Below, piece after piece: positions 34,122 to 42,179 of a stretch of 54,889 bases of DNA. This DNA comes from Lachnospiraceae bacterium UBA3282 (GTDB taxonomy: Bacteria; Bacillota; Clostridia; Lachnospirales; Lachnospiraceae): the NCBI GenBank assembly GCA_002361735.1, contig DETS01000049.1:23819-78707 (forward strand). The letters are read 5' to 3'. Numbering within the stretch: position 1 is the first letter of the stretch; every line of letters begins with the position of its first letter. Below the pieces are notes generated by a model. That model ran no database searches. It had not been told where the DNA came from and saw nothing but the letters and a program-made list of their open reading frames with translations. The position numbers and the translations under genes are program-made.

Positions 34122-34149
34122 TTTACAAACCTCCAAAATCTGGTATACT
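34122..34149 (+). promoter_or_regulatory. murA promoter
   Basis: TTTACA (34122-34127), 16-base spacer, TATACT (34144-34149) preceded by TGG, about 90 bases upstream of murA. A small hairpin (GGGGGTTT/AAACCTCC) overlaps the -35 and may end the endopeptidase transcript. Confidence 0.65.
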
Positions 34150-34241
34150 GTATTTTAATGTTTGTTTTATTTGGCTTGATTGAAATTGCTTAAGATGAGG
34201 AATTTGATTGATATCCGATTGTGAAAGGCAAGTAAACATAT

Positions 34242-35534
34242 ATGGAACAATTTGCGATTAAAGGCGGGAATCCGTTAGTCGGCGAGGTGGAGATCGGCGG
34301 TGCAAAGAATGCGGCGCTTGCGATCCTTGCGGCGGCTATTATGACGGATGAGACCGTAGTGATAGAGAATGTGCCTGACGTCAGGGACACGAACGTGATG
34401 ATGCAGGCGATGGAGAGTATCGGCGTAGCGATCAATCGGGTGGACAGGCACACGGTAAAGATCAACGCTTCACAGGTCCACGATTTGGTGATCGAGGACG
34501 ATTATATCAAAAAAATCAGAGCATCCTACTATCTTTTGGGAGCGCTTTTGGGCAAATATAATAAGGCGGAGGTGGCGCTTCCCGGCGGCTGTAATATCGG
34601 ACTGCGCCCAATCGACCAGCATATCAAGGGTTTTCGCGCATTGGGGGCGAGCGTCAGGATCGAACACGGTCTGATCATCACGGAGGCGACTAAGCTCAAG
34701 GGCAACCATATCTACATGGATGTGGTGACTGTGGGCGCGACCATGAATGTGATGATGGCTGCAGTGATGGCGGAGGGCACTACCGTGATCGAGAATGCGG
34801 CGAAAGAGCCTCACGTCGTTGATCTTGCCAGCTTTCTGAACAGTATGGGCGCCAACATCAAAGGTGCGGGCACCGATGTGATCCGTATCAAGGGCGTGAC
34901 GAAGCTTCATGGGACCGAGTATGGCATCATTCCCGATCAGATCGAGGCGGGTACGTTTATGTTTGCGGCGGCGGTGACAAAGGGAGATGTGACGGTGAAA
35001 AATGTGATCCCGAAGCATCTGGAGTCCATCAGCGCGAAGCTTTTGGAGATCGGTTGTGAGATCGAGGAGTCTGACGATGCGGTACGTGTGGTGGCAGCGA
35101 AACCTCTCGGGCATACGCATGTAAAGACGCTGCCTTATCCCGGATTTCCTACGGATATGCAGCCGCAGATCACCGTAGCGCTGGGACTTTCAGCGGGCAC
35201 GAGCATTGTGACGGAGAGTATTTTTGAAAATCGTTTCAAATATGTGGACGAACTCACCAGCATGGGTGCGAATATCAAGGTAGAGGGAAACACGGCGATC
35301 ATTGACGGTGTTCCGAAATACACCGGAGCCAGTATTACGGCGCCGGATCTGCGCGCGGGTGCAGCTCTTGTGATTGCGGCGCTTGCGGCGGACGGAGTCA
35401 GTACGGTGGATGATATCAAGTATATTGAACGCGGATACGAGGACTTTCATTTGAAGCTTCAAGGGCTGGGAGCGCAGATCGACCTGGTGACCACGGAGCG
35501 GGAACTGCAGAAATTTAAATTAAAGGTAAGCTGA
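34242..35534 (+). CDS. murA: UDP-N-acetylglucosamine 1-carboxyvinyltransferase MurA
   Basis: A 430-residue EPSP-synthase-fold enzyme catalysing the first committed step of peptidoglycan synthesis (enolpyruvyl transfer from PEP to UDP-GlcNAc). The N-terminal KGGNPLVGEVEIGGAKNA and the catalytic loop LPGGCNIGLRPID, with Cys117 (the fosfomycin target), are present. Others are GVTKLHGTEYGIIPDQIEAG and PGFPTDMQPQ. Firmicutes often have two MurA paralogues; which one this is cannot be told. Start ATG 34242 follows GAAAGG. The SAM riboswitch and metK follow. Confidence 0.96.
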   Translation: MEQFAIKGGNPLVGEVEIGGAKNAALAILAAAIMTDETVVIENVPDVRDTNVMMQAMESIGVAINRVDRHTVKINASQVHDLVIEDDYIKKIRASYYLLGALLGKYNKAEVALPGGCNIGLRPIDQHIKGFRALGASVRIEHGLIITEATKLKGNHIYMDVVTVGATMNVMMAAVMAEGTTVIENAAKEPHVVDLASFLNSMGANIKGAGTDVIRIKGVTKLHGTEYGIIPDQIEAGTFMFAAAVTKGDVTVKNVIPKHLESISAKLLEIGCEIEESDDAVRVVAAKPLGHTHVKTLPYPGFPTDMQPQITVALGLSAGTSIVTESIFENRFKYVDELTSMGANIKVEGNTAIIDGVPKYTGASITAPDLRAGAALVIAALAADGVSTVDDIKYIERGYEDFHLKLQGLGAQIDLVTTERELQKFKLKVS

Positions 35535-35541
35535 CAGGGTA

Positions 35542-35570
35542 TTGACACAAACTGTCGATAGGTGTATTTT
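35542..35570 (+). promoter_or_regulatory. metK promoter
   Basis: TTGACA (35542-35547), 17-base spacer, TATTTT (35565-35570). It begins 8 bases after the murA stop and drives the SAM riboswitch leader. Confidence 0.75.
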
Positions 35571-35605
35571 TATTTGTAGATAAAATTTCATAGCGTGATA
35601 TCTTT

Positions 35606-35720
35606 CTCTTATTCAGAGTGGTGGAGATACAGAGGATCGATGAAGCCACGGCAACCCCTGCCAAGGAAGGTGCCAACCTGAGCGAAGCTGTCAATGACAG
35701 CATGATCGAACAATAAGAGG
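35606..35720 (+). promoter_or_regulatory. SAM-I (S-box) riboswitch
   Basis: The metK leader carries an S-box aptamer. P1 is formed by CTCTTATT (35607-35614) and AATAAGAG (35712-35719). The conserved core is visible in order: CAGAGTGGTGGAG, GATGAAGCCACGGCAACC, AAGGTGCCAACCTG and a P4 hairpin GCTGTC/GACAGC. It binds S-adenosylmethionine and favours the terminator at 35742, switching metK off when SAM is ample. The family is standard for metK in Firmicutes. Confidence 0.93.
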
Positions 35721-35741
35721 ATTTGATGATTGTTAATCGGG

Positions 35742-35775
35742 TCCCCTTATTTCGAGAGAAGTAAGGGGATTTTTT
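35742..35775 (+). terminator. Riboswitch expression-platform terminator
   Basis: TCCCCTTAT (35742-35750) pairs with GTAAGGGGA (35761-35769) and is followed by T6. It lies 22 bases after the aptamer and 70 before metK, as expected for a SAM-controlled attenuator. Confidence 0.88.
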
Positions 35776-35841
35776 CCGCGAATAAGCAGTCTCTGCTTAT
35801 TCGTAGAACAACATAATAAACATACAAAAAGGAGAGGAAAC

Positions 35842-37023
35842 ATGGAGAAGAGATTATTTACATCCGAGTCTGTTACCGAAGGACATCCCGACAAAGTCTG
35901 CGATGCGATTTCCGACGCGATCCTGGACGCCTGCATGGAAAAGGATCCTATGAGCCGCGTGGCGTGTGAGACGGCGGTCTGCACGGGTTTTGTGCTGGTG
36001 ACAGGAGAAATCACAACGAACGCATACGTGGATATGCAGAAAATTGTACGTGATACCGTCAAAGAAATCGGCTATACGAAGTCGGAATACGGCTTTGACG
36101 GCAACACATGCGCTGTGCTTGTAGCAATCGACGAGCAGTCGGCGGATATTGCCATGGGCGTGGACAAAGCGCTGGAAGCAAAGAAAGGAGAGCAGACGGA
36201 CGATCTGGACACGGGCGCGGGCGATCAGGGTATGATGTTTGGTTATGCGACCAATGAGACCGAGGATTATATGCCTTATCCCATCGATCTGGCGCACAAG
36301 CTGGCAAAGAAGCTTACGGAAGTCCGTAAGAACGGTACGCTTACTTATTTGAGACCCGACGGCAAGAGCCAGGTTTCCGTGGAGTATGACGAGGCGGGAA
36401 AACCTGTGCGTCTTGAGGCGGTCGTGTTATCGACCCAGCATGATGATGACGTGACGCAGGAGCAGATTCACGAGGATATCAAAAAATATGTGTTCGATCC
36501 CGTTTTGCCCAAGGAACTCATCGATGATAAGACCAAGTTCTTTATCAATCCGACGGGACGTTTCGTGATCGGTGGGCCGCACGGTGATGCGGGCCTGACG
36601 GGACGTAAGATCATCGTGGACACCTACGGCGGTTATGCCCGTCACGGCGGCGGCGCATTCTCCGGAAAGGACTGCACGAAGGTGGACCGTTCCGCGGCTT
36701 ACGCGGCGCGTTATGTGGCAAAGAACATCGTGGCGGCAGGCATTGCCGACAAGTGCGAGATTCAGCTTTCTTACGCAATCGGTGTGGCGCAGCCCACATC
36801 CATTATGGTGGATACCTTTGGTACGGGTAAGATCGCGGACGATAAACTGGTGGAGATCGTGCGTGAAAACTTTGACTTGCGCCCGGCAGGCATCATCAAG
36901 ATGCTCGATTTGCGCCGTCCAATCTACAAACAGACCGCAGCCTATGGACACTTTGGCAGAAACGATCTGGATCTGCCCTGGGAGAAGCTCGATAAGGCGG
37001 ATGCACTGAAAAAGTATCTGTAA
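35842..37023 (+). CDS. metK: S-adenosylmethionine synthetase MetK
   Basis: A 393-residue enzyme making SAM from methionine and ATP. Signatures: TSESVTEGHPDKVCDAISDA at the N-terminus, GAGDQGMMFGYAT, and the P-loop-like GGAFSGKDCTKVDRSAAYAA. Length matches the family (about 390). AGGAGAGG precedes ATG 35842. It is controlled by the S-box riboswitch in its leader and ends at a clear terminator, so it is a single-gene unit. Confidence 0.97.
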   Translation: MEKRLFTSESVTEGHPDKVCDAISDAILDACMEKDPMSRVACETAVCTGFVLVTGEITTNAYVDMQKIVRDTVKEIGYTKSEYGFDGNTCAVLVAIDEQSADIAMGVDKALEAKKGEQTDDLDTGAGDQGMMFGYATNETEDYMPYPIDLAHKLAKKLTEVRKNGTLTYLRPDGKSQVSVEYDEAGKPVRLEAVVLSTQHDDDVTQEQIHEDIKKYVFDPVLPKELIDDKTKFFINPTGRFVIGGPHGDAGLTGRKIIVDTYGGYARHGGGAFSGKDCTKVDRSAAYAARYVAKNIVAAGIADKCEIQLSYAIGVAQPTSIMVDTFGTGKIADDKLVEIVRENFDLRPAGIIKMLDLRRPIYKQTAAYGHFGRNDLDLPWEKLDKADALKKYL

Positions 37024-37046
37024 CAGAAGAAAAAGAGGCATGAAAA

Positions 37047-37084
37047 TGCGCCCCGGGGGAGAAAACTTTCGGGGCGTTTTTGTT
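37047..37084 (+). terminator. metK terminator
   Basis: CGCCCCG (37049-37055) pairs with CGGGGCG (37070-37076), followed by T5-G-T3. Confidence 0.85.
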
Positions 37085-37107
37085 TGCGCGGCATACGGCA
37101 TAAACCA

Positions 37108-37136
37108 TTGACCAAATCATGGAATACATGTAAAAT
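37108..37136 (+). promoter_or_regulatory. Promoter of the CHASE2-cyclase signalling operon
   Basis: TTGACC (37108-37113), 17-base spacer, TAAAAT (37131-37136), about 95 bases before the first gene of the operon. No other promoter this good is seen before 43.6 kb. Confidence 0.7.
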
Positions 37137-37229
37137 ATTGTAATAGAAATGACGATGTATATTCTATGATATGAGTATGGATCGTGAGAGTGATTTGTAC
37201 ATTCATTGTGAGAACCGGAGGCAGTGGGT

Positions 37230-38153
37230 ATGAACAGAAAATGGAAAAGAACGGCAGTGTTGGCGGTGGCAGCGCTGCTCGGGTGTGTGGTGCCGATGCG
37301 TACGATGGTGGCGGCTGAGGAGGATGTGGAGATCAGGGCGGCGGCGGTCTCGGACAATGACACGGAATTGGATGCGCCTGAGATCGTGATGACAAGAGGC
37401 GGGGGAAACAGAACCTGTGGTCTTGGCGGGGCGGTCACGTTTGAGTATACCAATAACCGGGGCACGTTGTTCGAGGTATCTGTCAATCCGAACGGACGGG
37501 AAGTTGAGCTTTCCTATGCCTTGGATTCTGTGACGGACATGGAAGCCGAAGCAAAGACGGAAGGGCAGATGAATTCCCTGGGATGGGGTAAGATATCATC
37601 TCCGCCCATGAGTATCGTGCCTGTGCAGGACGGCTGTTATGTTGTCTATGCGAAAGCGCAGGCCGGAACGCAGACTTTTTATGCACGTTCCGGCGGAATC
37701 GTCGTGGATACCGCGAACCCTGTCATTAGAGGGGTTGAAGAGGGAAAGACCTATTCGGCGGGGACGGTATTTCAGGTGGAAGACGCCAATTTAGATTACG
37801 TTTTGGTGAATGAGATGCCTGCGGTTGCCGATGGCGGAAATTATAAGGTGGCAGCGAATGGGAACAGTACCTCCTGTGTGATCAGGGCAAAGGATAAGGC
37901 GGGCAATGAGACGGTTTACAGCATTGGCGTAACTGGAACCGAAACGCCGAAACCGGAGGAACCGAAACCGGAGGAACAGGAGCCGCCGAAAACAGATAAC
38001 GTGATTTCGCAGAGTAAGGAGTATACGTTGAAAGCGGGCGTAAAATATCATTTGGCGGAAGGCAAGTGGAAGGTGGACGGTGACAAGTCCGTTTATCAGG
38101 GCGGCAGTGATTTTTATGTGACGGCAGACGGGACTTACCGTTTTAAGAAATAG
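37230..38153 (+). CDS. Secreted protein with Ig-like region, unknown function
   Basis: A 307-residue exported protein: signal peptide MNRKWKRTAVLAVAALLG ending near VAAEED. A beta-rich region (about 55-170; TFEYTNNRGTLFEVSVNPN, ARSGGIVVDTANP) is followed by an Ig-like segment (TYSAGTVFQVEDANLDYVLV ... IRAKDKAGNETVYSIGV). A Pro/Glu spacer (PKPEEPKPEEQEPPK) and a small C-terminal beta domain (SKEYTLKAGVKYHL ... FYVTADGTYRF) end the chain. No sortase motif. GGAGG at 37216-37220 supports ATG 37230 (GTG 37224 also possible). It is the first gene of the operon with the FecR-like and CHASE2 proteins, so it may be an extracellular partner or ligand carrier. Confidence 0.8.
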   Translation: MNRKWKRTAVLAVAALLGCVVPMRTMVAAEEDVEIRAAAVSDNDTELDAPEIVMTRGGGNRTCGLGGAVTFEYTNNRGTLFEVSVNPNGREVELSYALDSVTDMEAEAKTEGQMNSLGWGKISSPPMSIVPVQDGCYVVYAKAQAGTQTFYARSGGIVVDTANPVIRGVEEGKTYSAGTVFQVEDANLDYVLVNEMPAVADGGNYKVAANGNSTSCVIRAKDKAGNETVYSIGVTGTETPKPEEPKPEEQEPPKTDNVISQSKEYTLKAGVKYHLAEGKWKVDGDKSVYQGGSDFYVTADGTYRFKK

Positions 38154-38192
38154 AATTCGGAAAAGAAATGGGCCGAAAGAGGGGCGAAATCA

Positions 38193-39485
38193 ATGATACA
38201 GAAACTGATGGCATATAAAAAGACGATGATTTGTGTCTGTGCGGCTGCGGTCGTAATCGTTGCGGCGGCAATCCTGTTGTTGATGGGGCGGGAGGAGACG
38301 TTTCGGTCGATTCTGGTCTATGATGTGATGGGAACGGCCGTGATCGAGCGGGAATCTGTGGGAACCATGGATGCGGCGGAGAACCTTTATCTGGAATCGG
38401 GTGACCGTGTCAGCGTGGCGGCGGATTCGGGGATGCGCATGAAACTGGATGATGATAAGTATGTGATGGCGGAAGCGGATACCGTTTTTTCCGTGGAGGC
38501 GGAAGGGACGGAAGCGGATTCCAGAACAAAGATCTGTCTGGAACAGGGTGCGATCACCAACGAGATACAAAATCCCCTTAGCGAAGGATCTCAGTATGAA
38601 ACTTCCACGCCAAATTCGGTGATGGCAGTGAGGGGAACGATTTACCGCGCGGAATTATACGAAGATAAGGAAGGGCAGAATACAAAGCTGAGCTGTTTCC
38701 GGGGAAAAGTCGGAGTAAAACCTATTCTTCCGGATGGTACATACGGGGAGGAAATCCCGGTGCCGGCCGGCAGTGAATTAGTGATCTATCAGGATGGCAC
38801 TGTGAGTGAGGTCAGAGACATCGCCTATGAGGAGCTTTCCCTGCAGGCGGTGGAAAATCTGCTTGGCATGGTGGAGAATGGGCAGGATGTGACAGGAATC
38901 ACAGCGGAAGAGTTGAAACAGCTTACCGTGAAGACAGAGACTGTCAGTGAAGCGGTTGAGAGTGAGAGTGCGCAGGCTGAGCAGTCCGAGACCGGGAATG
39001 AGGGATCGTCTGAGACCGTGGAGACGGCTTTAGAGAACGACGCAGAGGAGACGGACGCGCAGATACAGGATGAGCAGACGAATCCGGCGAAAAATACAAC
39101 GGCAAAATCTTCTGAGAAAAAGAAACAGGTAAAGGTACCGCAAAAGGCACCGCAGCAGAAGGAGACTGCGCCTGTGCCGCCAAAGAAAACGGAACCTGTA
39201 AACAGCGGCGGTTCAGAAAATGAGAATACCGGAGGAGGGGATTCGGGGAATGAGCAGCCCGGATCGGATCAGGATCAACCGAATCAGCCTGATAAGCCCT
39301 CAAAGCCGAAGACTTATACGGTGACGTTTACGTATCAGGGAAAAGTATTTGCAACGCAGAGCGTAAAAAGCGGAGGGACGGCGGAAGCGCCTGTGCTTGT
39401 GCCTGATACCGGCGGCGCGTGGGACTTTAATTTTGGGACTAAGATTAAGGCGAATACGACGGTAACATGGAAAAAGGCCGATTAG
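38193..39485 (+). CDS. Membrane-anchored FecR-domain protein with C-terminal InlB-like repeat
   Basis: A 430-residue protein with a single N-terminal helix (MICVCAAAVVIVAAAILLLM) and an outside region. Residues about 40-210 match the FecR domain: VMGTAVIERESVG, LYLESGDRVSVAADSGMRM, then TPNSVMAVRGTIYRAEL and FRGKVGVKPI, the characteristic RGT and G-V strands. A long Glu/Ser/Pro-rich spacer (about 240-370) leads to a C-terminal repeat YTVTFTYQGKVFATQSVKSG, like InlB_B modules. In Gram-negatives FecR transmits signals to sigma factors; here it precedes a CHASE2 cyclase, and FecR-CHASE2 neighbours are known in other phyla. Role inferred: envelope part of the signalling pathway. Confidence 0.85.
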   Translation: MIQKLMAYKKTMICVCAAAVVIVAAAILLLMGREETFRSILVYDVMGTAVIERESVGTMDAAENLYLESGDRVSVAADSGMRMKLDDDKYVMAEADTVFSVEAEGTEADSRTKICLEQGAITNEIQNPLSEGSQYETSTPNSVMAVRGTIYRAELYEDKEGQNTKLSCFRGKVGVKPILPDGTYGEEIPVPAGSELVIYQDGTVSEVRDIAYEELSLQAVENLLGMVENGQDVTGITAEELKQLTVKTETVSEAVESESAQAEQSETGNEGSSETVETALENDAEETDAQIQDEQTNPAKNTTAKSSEKKKQVKVPQKAPQQKETAPVPPKKTEPVNSGGSENENTGGGDSGNEQPGSDQDQPNQPDKPSKPKTYTVTFTYQGKVFATQSVKSGGTAEAPVLVPDTGGAWDFNFGTKIKANTTVTWKKAD

Positions 39486-39526
39486 ATGTTAGGAAGCGGT
39501 CTGTATAAGAGGAAAAGATAAAAGCG

Positions 39527-41335
39527 ATGAGATATCTGCGTAACATGAAAACGGCGGCGGTTACTGCCGCCGTTATTCTGGTCTCTCTGGCATTTCTGTA
39601 TTTCGGCACGGCAGGATTTCTCGATATCGGAATATCCGACAGGCTGAACCAGCGGGCGAGTGTGACCAATAAGAAAATCTATATCATAGGGATCGACGAT
39701 AAGACGCTTAAGCAGTACGGTCCCGTCAACACCTGGAGCAGGGAAATACCGGCGAAGCTTGTCACTTTGTTAAACGGTACGGAAGGCACGCGCCCGGCGG
39801 TGATTGGTTTTGATGTGATCTACAGCGAGGAGGCGGACCGGAATGCGGACGATGCCTTTGCCCGTGCCTGCGGGGAAGCGGGCAATGTCGTCGCGGCCAT
39901 GAGCTTTTCTTTCAAGGAACAGCCTGAGCGGGGAGCGGACGGACGGATCGTTTACAATCCCTATCATGTGGATCATGTGATCTGGCCGTATGACAGCTTA
40001 AAAAAAGAAGTCAGATGCGGTTTTGCCAATACGTTTGTGGATACGGACGGCTATGTGCGGCAGGCGATGGCTTATCTGGATCATGAGGGGGAGCGGGCGT
40101 ACAGCCTTTCCTCCCAGGTATATCAGATTTATCAGGAAAGCAGGGGAGAGGAAGCGGTATTCCCCGCTGTTTACGGACGAAATAATCGGTTTTACTTTAC
40201 CTATTCTGCCAAGGCGGGCGGCTACAGCGTCGTCTCCATGGCGGATGTGCTGGACGGTACGGTGGATCCTGCGATTTTTCGGGATGCGGTCGTGCTGGTG
40301 GGTGCCTATGCCGTTGGTATGCAGGATTCCTATATGCCGGCGATTGCCCACAACAGCCAGATGTACGGGGTGGAGATCCACGCGAATATCATAGAAGCGC
40401 TGCTGGAAGGAAAGACGCAGCTTCCGGTATCGCCTCTTCTCTATGCGGTGGCGGCGGCGCTGCTTTGCGGTGTCTTTTATGTTTTCAGCGAAAAACGGAG
40501 GATGCTGTATACTACGATCCTGTTGGCGGTGCTCACCGCTCTGGATCTTGTCTTTGTAAAAATCATGTATGGAAACGGATGGATCGTACCGACGATTTTA
40601 TTGCCGATCTGCCTGACGGTCATTTGGCTGGTGCAGCTGGCACGGGGATATCTGGCGGAAATCATGAGAAGGCGAAGGGTAGTCAATGTGTTCAAACAGT
40701 ATGTGGCGCCCCAGGTCGTGGATAAGATCAGTAAAGATAAGGATTTTGAACTGGTGCTCGGTGGAGAGAACCGTCATATCGCAGTGCTGTTTGTGGATAT
40801 CAGAGGATTTACCACCATGTCGGAGAGCTTACAGCCGGAGGAAGTGGTGGAGATCCTGAACGAGTATCTGGGACTGACCACGCAGGCGATTTTTGACAAT
40901 GGCGGGACGCTGGATAAGTTTGTGGGAGACGCGACTATGGCGGTCTTTAACGCGCCCTTCGATTTGGATGATTATATTTTCCGTGCCGTGGCTACCGCCT
41001 GGGATATGCAGGCAGGTGCGGAACGTATCGCTGAGAAATTCCGTGAGAGATATGGTAAGACCGTATCTTTTGGAATCGGCGTCAATTGCGGCAATGCCGT
41101 GGTAGGCAATATCGGCTGCGATTTCCGAATGGATTATACGGCCATCGGCGATACGGTCAATACGGCGGCCAGGCTGGAAAGCAATGCGCGTCCGGGGCAG
41201 ATCCTGATCAGCGCCGAGGTGTATGAGGCGGTAAAGGAGCGGGTGGATGTGACGCCGATCGGGGAGATTCCTCTGAAAGGAAAGAGCAACGGCGTCTTTG
41301 TATATCAGGTAAATAACGTGAAAAAACAGGTATGA
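39527..41335 (+). CDS. CHASE2-domain adenylate cyclase (class III)
   Basis: A 602-residue membrane cyclase. After a first helix (TAAVTAAVILVSLAFLYF), an extracellular CHASE2 sensor spans about 35-300 (YIIGIDDKTLKQYGPVNTWSR, VIGFDVIYSEEAD, VVLVGAYAVGMQDSY). Three membrane helices (about 305-385) lead to a class III catalytic domain (about 410-590). Both metal Asp are present: VDIRGFT (about residue 424) and KFVGDATMAVF (about 467). The Lys of LDKFVGD and the Thr of DYTAIGDTVNTAAR are the adenine-selecting pair of bacterial adenylate cyclases, so cAMP is the likely product. Start ATG 39527 is 42 bases after the FecR gene. cAMP signalling is uncommon in clostridia. Confidence 0.92.
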   Translation: MRYLRNMKTAAVTAAVILVSLAFLYFGTAGFLDIGISDRLNQRASVTNKKIYIIGIDDKTLKQYGPVNTWSREIPAKLVTLLNGTEGTRPAVIGFDVIYSEEADRNADDAFARACGEAGNVVAAMSFSFKEQPERGADGRIVYNPYHVDHVIWPYDSLKKEVRCGFANTFVDTDGYVRQAMAYLDHEGERAYSLSSQVYQIYQESRGEEAVFPAVYGRNNRFYFTYSAKAGGYSVVSMADVLDGTVDPAIFRDAVVLVGAYAVGMQDSYMPAIAHNSQMYGVEIHANIIEALLEGKTQLPVSPLLYAVAAALLCGVFYVFSEKRRMLYTTILLAVLTALDLVFVKIMYGNGWIVPTILLPICLTVIWLVQLARGYLAEIMRRRRVVNVFKQYVAPQVVDKISKDKDFELVLGGENRHIAVLFVDIRGFTTMSESLQPEEVVEILNEYLGLTTQAIFDNGGTLDKFVGDATMAVFNAPFDLDDYIFRAVATAWDMQAGAERIAEKFRERYGKTVSFGIGVNCGNAVVGNIGCDFRMDYTAIGDTVNTAARLESNARPGQILISAEVYEAVKERVDVTPIGEIPLKGKSNGVFVYQVNNVKKQV

Positions 41336-41348
41336 CGGGGGAGGCGGA

Positions 41349-42179
41349 ATGAGCAGACTGTATTTGGTTCCCGACAGGAAAGATATGGAGCGTATGTGCG
41401 CGCTGGCGGCGGAATACGGGTGCGCATATGAATATAACGACTTCTTTATGCCGAAGGTCATGGACGATCCCGAAAGGCAGAAAGAGATCATCGAGGACTA
41501 TAGAAGATGCAGGAGGAAAGGGCCCGGCAGCGAGGTTCCTTTGGATGTATTTTCAGAAGATACTATGCATGGGGCGTTTCTGGATGTGACGGTTCACAGC
41601 GACGATCCCCTCATCCGGAACATTTCCACACTGCGGATACGTCAGTCTATGGAGACCGCACAGGGTATGGGACTGAAGGGTGTTGTGTTTCATACGGGAC
41701 GTCTGGCGGGATTTCGGGCGGCGGATTATCTGAAGAACTGGCGTGACAGAAACGAGGCGTTTTTCAGAGAGCTTGCAGGTCAGTATCCTGCGCAGCAGAT
41801 TTATATGGAAAATATGTTTGACGAAGCACCGGATATTCTGGCGGGGTTGGCGGAGAGGATGCGGGACGTCAAAAATTTCGGCATCTGTCTGGACTATGCC
41901 CATGCCATGCTTTCCAAGTGCCCGGGGCGGGAGTGGATTGAGACGCTGGCGCCTTATATTCGTCATATGCACATCAACGACAACGATCTGCAAAACGATC
42001 TGCACCTTGCCGTCGGTGCGGGAAAATTGGATTGGCAGGAATTTGACAGCCTGGTCAGACAATATCGGATAGAGGCGCCGGTACTGGTAGAGGTAAACGG
42101 ATATGAGGCGCAGAAGGAATCGCTGCAGTACATGAAGAAACACGGGATCTGTCCGATGGAAAGAGAGAGGAAAAAGTGA
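41349..42179 (+). CDS. TIM-barrel protein, sugar phosphate isomerase/epimerase family
   Basis: A 276-residue AP-endonuclease-2/xylose-isomerase-like barrel. Metal-binding positions typical of the family are visible: VVFHTGRLAG, the Glu of IYMENMFDE, the Asp-His of CLDYAHAM, and His in HMHINDND followed by HLAVGAGKLDW, with a final Glu in VLVEVNGYEAQ. Start follows GGGGGAGGCGG, 13 bases after the cyclase stop, and its stop overlaps the next start (TGATG). Activity is unknown; its place inside a signalling operon is odd and suggests it makes or degrades a compound that the pathway responds to. Confidence 0.85.
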   Translation: MSRLYLVPDRKDMERMCALAAEYGCAYEYNDFFMPKVMDDPERQKEIIEDYRRCRRKGPGSEVPLDVFSEDTMHGAFLDVTVHSDDPLIRNISTLRIRQSMETAQGMGLKGVVFHTGRLAGFRAADYLKNWRDRNEAFFRELAGQYPAQQIYMENMFDEAPDILAGLAERMRDVKNFGICLDYAHAMLSKCPGREWIETLAPYIRHMHINDNDLQNDLHLAVGAGKLDWQEFDSLVRQYRIEAPVLVEVNGYEAQKESLQYMKKHGICPMERERKK